Part shown: one piece after another, positions 37,434 to 46,615 of the stretch
How the letters are laid out: the number at the start of each line of letters is the position of its first letter
Position numbering within the stretch: position 1 is the first letter of the stretch
From: Pseudomonadota bacterium
GTDB taxonomy: Bacteria > Pseudomonadota > Alphaproteobacteria > Acetobacterales > Acetobacteraceae
Direction: 5' to 3'
Assembly (NCBI GenBank): GCA_019351895.1
Contig: JABBOH010000016.1
Span: 1 to 64,000 of the forward strand
DNA length: 64,000 nt
Made by a program: the position numbers and the translations under genes
Notes under the pieces: generated by a model
Database searches by the model: none
Seen by the model: the letters and a program-made list of their open reading frames with translations, nothing else
What the model was told of the DNA's origin: nothing

Positions 37434-38304
37434 ACCGCCAGGCCCTTCGCCCGTAGCCGGCAGTGCCGCGGCGGCCGCGAGCGTCCCCCGGCGATCTGGA
37501 CGGTGGGCCGATCTAGGCAAGCGCGTCGGCTCCGCGGTCATTCTGGCACCGCTGGCCCTCGCTTGCCTGTGGTTCGGCCAATGGCCGTGGGCGCTGCTGA
37601 TCGCGCTCGGCGCTGCCGGTTCTGCTGTCGAATGGGCGCTGATGTGCGGGGCGCAGCCACGGACATGGCCGGTCTTTCTTCTGCCGCTCGGCATGGCGGC
37701 TGTGCCTCTTTTGGCGTTTGTGGCCGGTGCCGGCTGGGCATTGGCGCTGGCAGCCGCCCTGGCCATCTTGGGGTGGGTCCTGTTCGGACGCGACCGGAAC
37801 GCGCTGTGGCTGACGGCTGGTTTCGTCTACTTGGCTCCGGCCGCAGTGGCGCTCGTCCGGTTGCGCCACATCCATCTGGTCGGCCGGTTGGACATGCTGT
37901 TCCTGGTGCTCATCATCTGGGCAAGCGACATCGGCGCCTACCTGGTGGGACGCCTCGTCGGAGGGCCGAAGCTCGCGCCCACGATCTCGCCGGGCAAAAC
38001 GTGGTCGGGCGCGGCGGGTGGCCTCGTCGCCGCGGGACTGGTGGGTCTGGCCGTGGCTGCGGCCGCTGGAGGCGAACCCGCGCCGGTTCATGCCATGGAG
38101 ATTGCCGTGATCCTCGGAGCTGCTTCCCAGATCGGGGATTTGCTGGAAAGCTGGTTCAAGCGCCACTTTGGCGTGAAGGATTCCGGCCGCTCGATACCGG
38201 GCCACGGCGGCCTGCTGGATCGGCTGGACGGCATGTTGACTGCCGCCCCGGCCGCCGGGCTCATGGCGGTCACGCTCGGGGGAGGGGTCCTGCTGTGGCA
38301 GTGA
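37417..38304 (+). CDS. cdsA: Phosphatidate cytidylyltransferase
   Basis: A 295-residue membrane enzyme making CDP-diacylglycerol from phosphatidate and CTP. Several hydrophobic segments lie between 38 and 250. The signature is in two parts: 'ASDIGAYLVGRLVGGPKLAP' then 'ISPGKTWSGAAGG', and the C-terminal 'GDLLESWFKRHFGVKDSGRS' plus 'IPGHGGLLDRLDG'. The start (GTG at 37417) lies within uppS; the first 30 residues are Pro/Ala-rich, so a later start is possible. dxr follows after 10 bases. Confidence 0.94.
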   Translation: MAASPEPPGPSPVAGSAAAAASVPRRSGRWADLGKRVGSAVILAPLALACLWFGQWPWALLIALGAAGSAVEWALMCGAQPRTWPVFLLPLGMAAVPLLAFVAGAGWALALAAALAILGWVLFGRDRNALWLTAGFVYLAPAAVALVRLRHIHLVGRLDMLFLVLIIWASDIGAYLVGRLVGGPKLAPTISPGKTWSGAAGGLVAAGLVGLAVAAAAGGEPAPVHAMEIAVILGAASQIGDLLESWFKRHFGVKDSGRSIPGHGGLLDRLDGMLTAAPAAGLMAVTLGGGVLLWQ

Positions 38305-38314
38305 AGGCGTCGGC

Positions 38315-39472
38315 ATGAAAACCATCACGATCCTGGGCAGCACCGGAAGCGTCGGCACCCAGACGCTCGACCTCATTCTGGCCGACCCGGATCGCTACCG
38401 GGTGCGGGCCCTTGTCGGTGGCCGCAACGTCACGCTGCTCGCCGAGCAGGCGCGGCTCTGCCGGCCGGAGGTCGCGGTGATCCATGACCACAACTGCCTC
38501 GGCGCGTTGAGCGAGGCGCTCGCGGGCACCGGCATTTCAGTGTCGGCGGGTCCAGCCGCTGTTTGCGAAGCGGCGGCGATGCCGGCCGACTGGACCATGG
38601 CGGGCATCATCGGCATGGCCGGGCTGCACCCGACCCTCGCCGCCATCCGCCGTGGGGGTGCGATCGCCTTCGCCAACAAGGAGGTCCTGGTCTCCGCCGG
38701 CAGCATCATGATGGATGCGGTTGCGGCGGCTGGCGCGCGGCTTCTGCCTGTCGATTCCGAACACAACGCCATCTTCCAGTGCCTTGAGGCTCATAACGCG
38801 AGTGCCGTGGAGCGTATCATCCTGACCGCATCGGGCGGTCCTTTCCGGCAGACGAGCCGGGAGGCGATGGGCTCGATCACACCGGAGTCTGCGCTGCGCC
38901 ACCCCGTCTGGTCGATGGGCGCCAAGATCACGATCGATTCGGCCACCATGATGAACAAGGGGCTGGAGGTCATCGAGGCCGCGCGGCTCTTTGGCCTCAC
39001 GAGCGAGGCGGACGAGGTCCTGGTCCACCCGCAATCCGTCGTCCACGGCATCGTCTGCTATGCCGACGGCAGCATGCTGGCGCAGATGGGCGCGCCCGAC
39101 ATGCATATCCCGATCGCCCATGCGCTCGGCTGGCCGGACCGGCTAACGACAAGTTCGAAGCGCCTCGATCTGACGAGTCTCGCCACACTGGAGTTTATCC
39201 TCCCCGACCCGGTGCGGTTCCCGGCGCTCCGCGTGGCGCGGGAGGTACTGGCCGCCGGGGGCGCTGCGCCTGCCATCATGAATGCGGCGAACGAGGTCGC
39301 GGTCGCGGCTTTTCTTGCGCGCCGGATCGGCTTCCTCGACATCGTCGGCACGGTGGAAGCGGTGCTCGACCGGCTCGGCGCTCCGGCCGCCAAGGATCTC
39401 GACGGCATCATCGCCTTCGATGCCGCAGCCAGACAGGCCGCTGACGCCATGATACTATCCCGCGCCGCCTGA
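38315..39472 (+). CDS. dxr: 1-deoxy-D-xylulose 5-phosphate reductoisomerase
   Basis: A 385-residue second enzyme of the MEP isoprenoid pathway, NADPH-dependent. The cofactor fold is 'ITILGSTGSVGTQTLDLI'. 'ANKEVLVSAGSIMM' and the metal-binding 'LLPVDSEHNAIFQCLE' sit near 120-155. 'ILTASGGPFR' and 'KITIDSATMMNKGLEVIEA' are the remaining hallmarks. It supplies precursors for UppS in the same operon. The rseP start is 33 bases downstream. Confidence 0.97.
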   Translation: MKTITILGSTGSVGTQTLDLILADPDRYRVRALVGGRNVTLLAEQARLCRPEVAVIHDHNCLGALSEALAGTGISVSAGPAAVCEAAAMPADWTMAGIIGMAGLHPTLAAIRRGGAIAFANKEVLVSAGSIMMDAVAAAGARLLPVDSEHNAIFQCLEAHNASAVERIILTASGGPFRQTSREAMGSITPESALRHPVWSMGAKITIDSATMMNKGLEVIEAARLFGLTSEADEVLVHPQSVVHGIVCYADGSMLAQMGAPDMHIPIAHALGWPDRLTTSSKRLDLTSLATLEFILPDPVRFPALRVAREVLAAGGAAPAIMNAANEVAVAAFLARRIGFLDIVGTVEAVLDRLGAPAAKDLDGIIAFDAAARQAADAMILSRAA

Positions 39473-39505
39473 CACCGCCTCCGGTAACCGTTAGAAGCCC
39501 GTATC

Positions 39506-40618
39506 ATGCACGACCTCATTAGTCTCATCCGCACCGTGGTGGCCTTCGCGGTCGTCCTCGGCGTTCTCGTCTTCGTCCACGAGATGGGTCACTACCTCGC
39601 GGCGCGGTGGCGCGGCGTTCATGTGGAAGCCTTCTCGATCGGCTTCGGCCAGTCCTTCGCGCGCTGGACGGATCGGCGAGGAACGGTCTGGAAGGTCGCC
39701 TGGATTCCCCTCGGCGGCTACGTGAAGCTGCACGGACAGGAGCGTCCCCAGGACGTGACGGAGGAGGAGCGGGCCGCATGGCAGAACGGCCGCACCTTTC
39801 ACGAGAAGTCCGTCTGGTCGCGGATGATCGTGATCGCGGCGGGACCGATCGCCAACTTCGTGCTGGCGGCAGTGCTCTTCATCGGACTGTTCATGGTTGT
39901 CGGCAAGCCGATAGCCGAGCCCGTGGTCGGCAAAGTCCTTCCGAACACGGTGGCGGCCAGTGCCAACCTCAAGCCCGGCGACATCATCGAGAGCATCGGC
40001 GGCGTGCCGGTGAAGACATTCCTCGATGTGCAGCATCAGGTCGCTCCAAACCCCGGGAAGGAGGTCCCGCTCACCGTGCTGCGCGGCCAGGACCTCATCA
40101 TGATGCGGCTCAAGATCGGCAGCACCCCGAACGGTCAGGGTGGGACGCGCGGAGAACTCGGCATCGTGGAGGGAGCGCCACGCTATCAGCGGCTCGGGCC
40201 GATCCAGGCCGTCGGCCAGGGGCTCGACGAGACCTGGACGGTAGGCAGGCAGACGCTCGGCGGCCTATGGCAGATCGTGGCGCACCGCACGGGGCTCAAC
40301 GAACTCGGCGGCCCGCTGCGGATCGCCTCGCTGTCCGGCCAGGTCGCGGCCCTCGGCATCGCGAGTCTCGTCTCCTTCATCGCCATCCTCTCGGTCAATC
40401 TCGGCCTCATCAACCTTTTCCCGATTCCCGTGCTGGATGGCGGGCACCTGCTGTTCTACGTGGCGGAGGTCATCCGGGGGCGTCCAATCTCGGCCAGAGC
40501 GCAGGAATACGGCTTCCGGGCGGGCTTCGCCCTGCTGCTCTGCCTGTTCGTCTTCGCGACCTGGAATGACGTGAATCAACTCGGCTTCGTTCGCTGGGTG
40601 ACGCAGCACGTTGGATGA
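39506..40618 (+). CDS. rseP: RseP-type site-2 zinc metalloprotease
   Basis: A 370-residue intramembrane protease. The zinc motif is His25-Glu26-x-x-His29 ('VFVHEMGHYLAARW') in the first helix. A single periplasmic PDZ domain spans about 125-205 ('KVLPNTVAASANLKPGDIIE'). The third zinc ligand Asp is in 'LFPIPVLDGGHLLFY' near the third helix. It releases anti-sigma factors in envelope stress and clears signal peptides in E. coli. The cdsA-dxr-rseP-bamA order is widespread. Confidence 0.96.
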   Translation: MHDLISLIRTVVAFAVVLGVLVFVHEMGHYLAARWRGVHVEAFSIGFGQSFARWTDRRGTVWKVAWIPLGGYVKLHGQERPQDVTEEERAAWQNGRTFHEKSVWSRMIVIAAGPIANFVLAAVLFIGLFMVVGKPIAEPVVGKVLPNTVAASANLKPGDIIESIGGVPVKTFLDVQHQVAPNPGKEVPLTVLRGQDLIMMRLKIGSTPNGQGGTRGELGIVEGAPRYQRLGPIQAVGQGLDETWTVGRQTLGGLWQIVAHRTGLNELGGPLRIASLSGQVAALGIASLVSFIAILSVNLGLINLFPIPVLDGGHLLFYVAEVIRGRPISARAQEYGFRAGFALLLCLFVFATWNDVNQLGFVRWVTQHVG

Positions 40619-40653
40619 CGTAAGGGAGGGCAAGATAACGCAGCGGTGAGAAA

Positions 40654-40693
40654 GGCCTTGCCGCGACAACGGTGGCTGGGATAGGGCAAGGCC
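40654..40693 (+). promoter_or_regulatory. 9-bp hairpin between rseP and bamA
   Basis: GGCCTTGCC and GGCAAGGCC pair perfectly around a 22-base loop in the 138-base gap between rseP and bamA. There is no T-run. It could be a partial terminator or processing site in the long operon. Confidence 0.4.
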
Positions 40694-40756
40694 GCTGACG
40701 GTCTCTGCCTCTCGGAGAGTTTTACCGAGCGATCAAGGGACTACAGCGCGTTTTCT

Positions 40757-43240
40757 ATGCCCCTCGGGGCGGCGATCGCTCTCTACGGCGCAACGCCCGA
40801 TGGTCGGCCCGCCGGACTTTCTGCCAGCCTGGCCGCCGGGCCGGTTCTACTGATCGGCCCCGTGCCGGAACTGAGGGAGACGCGTTCTTTGCTTCGCACC
40901 CGTGCTGCGCTGCTCGCAACAGCCTGCCTTCTGCCCGCGCTCGTCCCCGGAGCAGCTTCGTCCCAGGTAACATCGCGCCCAGCCCATCGGGCCTCGGCTC
41001 GTCCGGTGGCACCCGTTCCTGCCGGCAACACAATCCATGCCATCGTCGTGCATGGGAACCACCGTATCGAGGCAGGGACCATCGAGTCCTACATGCTGCT
41101 ATCGCCGGGCGATCAGTTCGACCAGAAGCTGATCGATCAGAGCCTCAAGACGCTCTATGCCACGGGTTTGTTTAAGAATGTGTCGATAACCCGGGCCGGA
41201 AACGACCTCGTGGTCGACGTGAGCGAGAATCCGATCATCGCCAAGGTCGCCTTCGAGGGCAACCATCAGCTTGTGAACAAGGACCTCCAGTCAATCGTCT
41301 CACTCAGGGCGAACTCGGTCTACACGCCGGAAGCGGCGGAGGCTGACCGGCAGGCGATTCTCGATGCCTACGCCCGCAAAGGCTACTACTCGACGACCGT
41401 CGTGCCGCAGATTATCCGCCTGCCCGAAAACCGGGTGGATCTCGTCTTCAAGATCCATGACGGCAAGGCGACCTTCATCAGCCGCATCACCTTCGTCGGC
41501 AACAAGCATTATAGCGAAGGCACGCTGCGGGACGTGATCAGCAGCCGCCAGAGCGCCTGGTGGCGGTTCCTGTCCACCAGCGATTCCTATGATCCCGCCC
41601 GTGTCGGGCTCGACCAGGATCTGCTCCGCCGCTTCTACCTGCGCAGCGGCTATCCAGATTATCAGCTGCTCAACACCGAGGCGGAACTGGCGCCCGACCG
41701 CTCGTCGTTCTTTCTGACCTTCGTGCTGAACGAGGGACCGCGCTTTCGCATAGGCAAGGTCTCGATCGTGTCGCATCTGCCGCACCTCGACAGCGGGTTG
41801 CTGAAGGGCGACCTCGATCTTGCCCGCGGCGACTGGTACAACGGCGATGCCATCACCCAGAGCGTCCAGGCCATCACCAGTGACGTGCAAGGCCGGGGTT
41901 ACGCATTCGTCCAGGTCACCCCGGTCCAGAAGAAGCGGGTGAATGCCCGCGGCCAGCATGTTGTCGATCTGACCTTCGAAATCACCGAGGGGCCGCGCGT
42001 CTTCGTCGAGCGAATCGACATCACCGGCAATACCCGGACCGAGGACAAGGTCATCCGGCGCGAATTCCAGATCGCCGAGGGCGATGCCTTCAACCCGGAG
42101 AAGATCAAGGAGTCTCGGCAGCGCCTACAGGAGCTGCAGTATTTTAAAAGCGTGAACATGAGCACCCAGCCGGGTTCCGCGCCGGATAAGATCGTGCTCA
42201 CCACGGCTGTGCAGGAGCAGGCGACAGGCTCCTTCACTATCGGCGGCGGGTTTTCAACCGATGTCGGAGCTCTCCTCAACTTTGGCCTCAACGAAAAGAA
42301 TCTGATCGGCACCGGCATCGATGCCGGTATCAGTGCGGTCATCGCGCAGCGCGCGACCCAGTTCGACCTTTCGGTGACCGATCCGTACTTCCTCGACCGC
42401 AATCTTCTTCTCGGTGGCGAGATTTTCGACACCACCAACAACAACATCAGCATTTCCCAGTACGAGGAGAGCCGCGCCGGCTTCACGGTCCGCACCGGCT
42501 ATGCCTTCAACAACTTCCTGTCCCAGACGGTGAACTACTCCCTGGTGGATCGCGACGTTTTCAACGTGCAGAGCACGGCGAGCCTCTACGTCAAGAACGA
42601 GGCAGGCTGGTCGCTGTTGTCGCAGCTTGGGCAGAGCATCACGCTCGACCACCGGGATAGCACGCTCGACCCGCATAGCGGCTACATTCTGCGGCTTGGT
42701 ACGGACTTGGCGGGGCTCGGCGGCAATTCCGACTATCTCCGCTTCAAGCTCGACGCCGGATACTACATCCCGCTGGATTACTTCACCGGCGACCATAACT
42801 GGAGCATCGCGCTGCGCGCTGGGGCAGGATACCTCTATCGCTACGGAGGAAATAACTACATCATCGACAACTTCTTCCTCGGCGGCGAGAATATGCGTGG
42901 CTTCCAGCAGGGCGGCGCAGGTCCGCACGATGTGGCGACCGGCGACAGTCTCGGCGGTAACACCATCTTGACCGGCACGGCGGAACTTCATTTCCCGCTA
43001 CCGATCTCGCCCGATATCGGCTTGTCGGGCCGTGTTTTCACCGATGTCGGCACGCTCTTCGGCGTGCAGTCGAACTATGGCCCGGTCTACGACTCGCGTA
43101 GCCCGCGCGTGGCCGTGGGCATCGGCTTCTCGTGGAACACGCCATTCGGCCTGATCAACATCGATCTCGCCGATCCGATCGTCAAATACAAGGACGACCA
43201 GACCCAAGTCTTCCGCTTCGGCTTCGGCACGACCTTTTGA
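40757..43240 (+). CDS. bamA: Outer membrane assembly protein BamA
   Basis: Up to 827 residues. Five POTRA domains (about 90-435, the first beginning 'IHAIVVHGNHRIEAGTIESY') precede a 16-strand barrel. Landmarks are 'FVERIDITGNTRTEDKVIRR' in POTRA5 and the L6 'RGF' motif in 'GGENMRGFQQGG'. The C-terminus ends in phenylalanine ('FRFGFGTTF'), the assembly signal. It inserts outer membrane proteins. The start is uncertain: ATG 40757 gives a 35-residue leader before the true signal peptide. GTG 40862, or a TTG near 40890 with GAGGGAG upstream, would start it properly (core 'ALLATACLLPALVPGAA'). Confidence 0.95.
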   Translation: MPLGAAIALYGATPDGRPAGLSASLAAGPVLLIGPVPELRETRSLLRTRAALLATACLLPALVPGAASSQVTSRPAHRASARPVAPVPAGNTIHAIVVHGNHRIEAGTIESYMLLSPGDQFDQKLIDQSLKTLYATGLFKNVSITRAGNDLVVDVSENPIIAKVAFEGNHQLVNKDLQSIVSLRANSVYTPEAAEADRQAILDAYARKGYYSTTVVPQIIRLPENRVDLVFKIHDGKATFISRITFVGNKHYSEGTLRDVISSRQSAWWRFLSTSDSYDPARVGLDQDLLRRFYLRSGYPDYQLLNTEAELAPDRSSFFLTFVLNEGPRFRIGKVSIVSHLPHLDSGLLKGDLDLARGDWYNGDAITQSVQAITSDVQGRGYAFVQVTPVQKKRVNARGQHVVDLTFEITEGPRVFVERIDITGNTRTEDKVIRREFQIAEGDAFNPEKIKESRQRLQELQYFKSVNMSTQPGSAPDKIVLTTAVQEQATGSFTIGGGFSTDVGALLNFGLNEKNLIGTGIDAGISAVIAQRATQFDLSVTDPYFLDRNLLLGGEIFDTTNNNISISQYEESRAGFTVRTGYAFNNFLSQTVNYSLVDRDVFNVQSTASLYVKNEAGWSLLSQLGQSITLDHRDSTLDPHSGYILRLGTDLAGLGGNSDYLRFKLDAGYYIPLDYFTGDHNWSIALRAGAGYLYRYGGNNYIIDNFFLGGENMRGFQQGGAGPHDVATGDSLGGNTILTGTAELHFPLPISPDIGLSGRVFTDVGTLFGVQSNYGPVYDSRSPRVAVGIGFSWNTPFGLINIDLADPIVKYKDDQTQVFRFGFGTTF

Positions 43241-43249
43241 TGGGCTGAA

Positions 43250-43273
43250 AAAGAACAAAAGGATCAGTTCTTT
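43250..43273 (+). other. Weak AT-rich hairpin after bamA
   Basis: AAAGAAC and GTTCTTT pair around a 10-base loop, 9 bases after the bamA stop. The low-GC stem without a T-run makes termination doubtful; it is the only structure seen in the 144-base gap before skp. Confidence 0.25.
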
Positions 43274-43384
43274 GCCGGTGTAGCACCTGATTCGGAAATT
43301 CGCTGAGGGGCTGCTACAAGCACCGGCGATCGCCTCAGGCGCTGCACTCGTTTCACCTGGCTTCGATACAAGGTTACACGTCCC

Positions 43385-44218
43385 TTGCGACATATCTCTC
43401 GCTCCATCGCCGCAGCCGCGGCGGTGTTGATCCTGTCTCCGGCCGCCTCCTTCGCCCAAAGCTCCCAACCGGGCTGGTTCGTTCCTAAACAGGGGCCGCA
43501 GCACGGACCGGCTCATTCCGCCTCGGATGGGCGGAGCGTGCGGCATACGGTTCACCTCCCGGATCTGGGACCGCCGTTACCGGCGACGCCCACGCCCAAC
43601 CCGGCGGCTGAGGCGGCGGCTACGGCGCAGGCCAGTGCTCCGATCCCGACCCTGCCGCCATTGATCCACGAGAACCCGCCGCCGGCGCCGATCATCGGCG
43701 TCATCGGCGTGCCCGACGTGTTGCAGGCGTCGACCGCGGCGCAGGCCGTCGACAAGGAGATCCAGAAGCGCCGGTCGGACCTGACGGCGGAAGCCAAGAA
43801 GGAGCAGGAACTCTGGCGCAAGACGCAGGAGGTCCTTGCCGATCCGCACGTGCATCTGCCCCCGGATGAGTTGCGGGCGCGGGAGCTCCAGCTCCAGAAC
43901 CGCATCGCCACCGACCAGCTTGCATTTCGCAACCACGAGGCGCGCATACAGGCGGCAGCTCAAGTCGCGCTTGGTCAGGTGGAGCGGACGCTGATCGCGG
44001 TGATCCGTCAGGTCGCCACGAGCCGCGGAATGAACCTCGTGCTCCACCGGGCGCAGGTGGCGCTCAACATGAATGAGTTCGACATCACCGATGAGGTGAC
44101 GAAGCAGCTCAATCAGGTCCTGCCGTCGGTGAAGGTGCCGCCCGATGATGCCTTCGCCAAGGTGACAGCGGCGTCGCTTCAGGCGCAACAACAGCAGCAG
44201 GGGCAGCAGGGGCCGTAA
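43385..44218 (+). CDS. skp: OmpH/Skp-family periplasmic chaperone
   Basis: A 277-residue periplasmic holdase for outer membrane proteins. A signal peptide (about 1-24, 'ISRSIAAAAAVLILSPAASF', then AQ) is followed by a long Pro/Ala-rich insert (25-100). The helical OmpH domain (about 105-265) begins 'VIGVPDVLQASTAAQAVDKE', contains a charged coiled coil and ends in 'NMNEFDITDEVTKQLNQVLP'. E. coli Skp is only 161 residues; the extra N-terminal linker is unusual but common in this order. The start is a TTG at 43385. Its place between bamA and lpxD is the classic one. Confidence 0.88.
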   Translation: MRHISRSIAAAAAVLILSPAASFAQSSQPGWFVPKQGPQHGPAHSASDGRSVRHTVHLPDLGPPLPATPTPNPAAEAAATAQASAPIPTLPPLIHENPPPAPIIGVIGVPDVLQASTAAQAVDKEIQKRRSDLTAEAKKEQELWRKTQEVLADPHVHLPPDELRARELQLQNRIATDQLAFRNHEARIQAAAQVALGQVERTLIAVIRQVATSRGMNLVLHRAQVALNMNEFDITDEVTKQLNQVLPSVKVPPDDAFAKVTAASLQAQQQQQGQQGP

Positions 44219-44225
44219 AAGGTTG

Positions 44226-45290
44226 GTGCAGCCGGTCGCCGGGGACCCGCGCTTCTTCCGGCGCGCGGGGCCCTTTCCTCTCAGCCGGATCGTCGAGTGC
44301 ATTGGAGTAGCCGCCGACGCCCGTTCCGGCGGCGAGCAGTTGTTTGTGGGTATCGCGCCCCTGCAGACCGCAGGCCCTTCGGAGATCAGTTTTCTCACGA
44401 ACGGGAAGTATCGGGATATCCTGACCGGTTCGCGCGCGGGGGCCGTGCTACTCGATCCGTCGCTCGCCCATCTTGTCCCCTCGGGCAGTATTCCGCTCGT
44501 GTCGAAGCAGCCCGTCATCGCCTGGGCGCGCGTCGCATCTCTTTTCCATCCGCCACCGCCCGTGCAGCCGGGCGTTCATCCGACGGCTGTAGTTGATCCC
44601 TCGGCCAGAATCGCGCCCGATACCGAGATCGGCCCTTTCGTCGTCATCGGCGCGCGGGTGGAGATCGGTCCCAGGTGCCGGATTGGCCCGCTGGTCTCGA
44701 TCGGCGACGGTGTCGTGATCGGCGCTGACGCGCGGATCGGATCGCATGTTTCGATCAGCCACAGCCTGATCGGGGAACGCGTGACCATCTTCCCCGGCGC
44801 CCGTCTGGGACAGGATGGTTTCGGGTTCGACCCAACCCCGACGGCGCAAGGCTTCACGACCGTGCCGCAACTAGGCCGCGTCTTGATCGGGGACGATGTC
44901 GAGATCGGCTCCAACAGCATGATCGACCGCGGCTCCGCTCAGGACACGATCATCGGCGCGGGCTCGCGCCTCGACAATTCGGTGCAGATCGCCCATAATG
45001 TTCAGCTTGGTCGGTGCTGCGTCATCGTGGCCCAGGCTGGTATTTCCGGCTCTACGACGCTGGGCGATTACGTCACGGTAGCCGGCCAGGCAGGGATGGC
45101 GGGCCACCTCCATATCGGGCAAGGGGCGCGGATCGGGGCGCAGGCCGGCGTCATGGCGGACGTGGAGCCACACGCGTCGGTGGTCGGAAGCCCCGCTGAG
45201 CCGGTGAGGGAGTTTTTTCGGCAGGTTGCGTTCCTACGCCGGATGATGCGGCGCAACGACGCGGCCAAACATGACACGGACGCAGGCTAG
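44226..45290 (+). CDS. lpxD: UDP-3-O-acylglucosamine N-acyltransferase
   Basis: A 354-residue third enzyme of lipid A synthesis. The N-terminal uridine-binding domain (1-115; 'GPSEISFLTNGKYRDIL') is followed by a left-handed beta-helix of hexapeptide repeats (about 118-310). The catalytic His is in 'LDNSVQIAHNVQLG'. A C-terminal helix ends the protein. GTG 44226 or TTG 44223 is the start. It follows skp by 7 bases. Confidence 0.95.
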   Translation: MQPVAGDPRFFRRAGPFPLSRIVECIGVAADARSGGEQLFVGIAPLQTAGPSEISFLTNGKYRDILTGSRAGAVLLDPSLAHLVPSGSIPLVSKQPVIAWARVASLFHPPPPVQPGVHPTAVVDPSARIAPDTEIGPFVVIGARVEIGPRCRIGPLVSIGDGVVIGADARIGSHVSISHSLIGERVTIFPGARLGQDGFGFDPTPTAQGFTTVPQLGRVLIGDDVEIGSNSMIDRGSAQDTIIGAGSRLDNSVQIAHNVQLGRCCVIVAQAGISGSTTLGDYVTVAGQAGMAGHLHIGQGARIGAQAGVMADVEPHASVVGSPAEPVREFFRQVAFLRRMMRRNDAAKHDTDAG

Positions 45291-45295
45291 GTGTG

Positions 45296-45793
45296 ATGGA
45301 TGCAGAGACGGATCACGGTCGCACCTTGACGGACGAGGCCAGTGAAAGGCGGGTCGTCGATATCGCCGGGATAATGGAAGCGATACCGCACCGCTATCCC
45401 TTCCTGCTGATCGATCGCATCGTCGACATGATCAGGAATGTCTCCGCCGTCGGTATCAAGAACGTGTCGATCAACGAGGCGTTTTTCCAGGGACATTTCC
45501 CCAATCATCCCGTCATGCCCGGGGTTCTCATCATCGAGAGCATGGCGCAGACGGCAGCGGTGCTCGTCGTCGAGACGCTTGGCCCCGAGGCGCGCGGCAA
45601 GGTCGTTTACTTCATGTCGGTGGACAGCGCGAAATTCCGCAGGCCGGTAGTGCCGGGCGATCAGGTACATGTGCATGTGGTGAAGCAGCGCCATCGCGGC
45701 AACGTGTGGAAGTTCCAGGCGGTCGCGCGTGTCGATGGTGCCTCCGTCGCGGAAGCGACCTTTGCGGCCATGATCATGGACCGCGCCGGGTGA
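45296..45793 (+). CDS. fabZ: 3-hydroxyacyl-ACP dehydratase
   Basis: A 165-residue hot-dog fold dehydratase of fatty acid synthesis. The catalytic His is in 'IPHRYPFLLIDRIVDM' and the conserved Glu in 'HFPNHPVMPGVLIIESMAQT'. It competes with LpxA for hydroxyacyl-ACP, and the genes are coupled here: its TGA overlaps the lpxA GTG. The ATG at 45296 is preferred over the GTG at 45293. Confidence 0.96.
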   Translation: MDAETDHGRTLTDEASERRVVDIAGIMEAIPHRYPFLLIDRIVDMIRNVSAVGIKNVSINEAFFQGHFPNHPVMPGVLIIESMAQTAAVLVVETLGPEARGKVVYFMSVDSAKFRRPVVPGDQVHVHVVKQRHRGNVWKFQAVARVDGASVAEATFAAMIMDRAG

Positions 45794-46605
45794 GCCTGAT
45801 CCATCCGGCGGCCATTATCGAAGACGGCGCCTCCATCGGCCAAGGGGTCGAGATCGGCCCCTGGTGCCATGTCGGTGCTCATTCGGTGCTGGAAGACGGG
45901 GTGCGCCTCATCTCCCACGTAGTGGTCGACGGACATACGCGCATCGGGGCTGGGGCCACGCTTTACCCATTCGCCAGCGTCGGCCTGCCGCCGCAGGATC
46001 TGAAGTATCGTGGCGAGCCGACGCGTTGCGAGATCGGTCTGGGTACGCAGATCCGGGAGCACTGCACGATCCATCGCGGCACGGCGACGGGCAGCGGGAT
46101 CACGCGGGTGGGCTCGAAATGCCTTTTGATGGCGGTCGTCCACGTTGCTCATGACTGCTCGCTCGGCGACGGCGTCATCGTGGCGAACAACGTCGTCATG
46201 GGCGGGCACGTGACGATCGAGGATGGCGCCACGATCGGCGGCAGCGCCGCGCTCCACCAGTTTGTCAGGATCGGTCGCGGCGCCATGGTGGGAGGCGTCT
46301 CCGGCGTCGAAGCCGACGTGATCCCCTTCGGGCTGGTCATGGGCAACCGCGCGCGGCTTGTCGGCCTCAATATCATCGGTCTCCGACGCCGCGGTCTGGA
46401 CCCTGCCGCGATACGCTCGCTGCGCGCGGCGTTCCGCCTATTGTTCCGTCACGACGGGGTATTTGCCGCTCGGCTCTCCGAAACGCGCCTGCGGTACGGC
46501 GCCGATCCGATCGTGACCGAGATCCTCGATTTCATCGAGGCGCCGAGTAAACGCGGTCTTGTCCGGCGGGACGCCCGTGCGGTCGAGACCGACGACGCCG
46601 CCTGA
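45790..46605 (+). CDS. lpxA: UDP-N-acetylglucosamine O-acyltransferase
   Basis: A 271-residue first enzyme of lipid A synthesis. It begins 'SLIHPAAIIEDGASIGQGVE' with regular hexapeptide repeats to about 190. The catalytic His is in 'VHVAHDCSLGDGVIVANNV', 'GGSAALHQFVRIG' follows, and a C-terminal helical domain starts 'GLNIIGLRRRGLDPAAIRSL'. The GTG start overlaps the fabZ stop (GTGA). Confidence 0.96.
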   Translation: MSLIHPAAIIEDGASIGQGVEIGPWCHVGAHSVLEDGVRLISHVVVDGHTRIGAGATLYPFASVGLPPQDLKYRGEPTRCEIGLGTQIREHCTIHRGTATGSGITRVGSKCLLMAVVHVAHDCSLGDGVIVANNVVMGGHVTIEDGATIGGSAALHQFVRIGRGAMVGGVSGVEADVIPFGLVMGNRARLVGLNIIGLRRRGLDPAAIRSLRAAFRLLFRHDGVFAARLSETRLRYGADPIVTEILDFIEAPSKRGLVRRDARAVETDDAA

Positions 46606-46615
46606 TCTCTCCGCT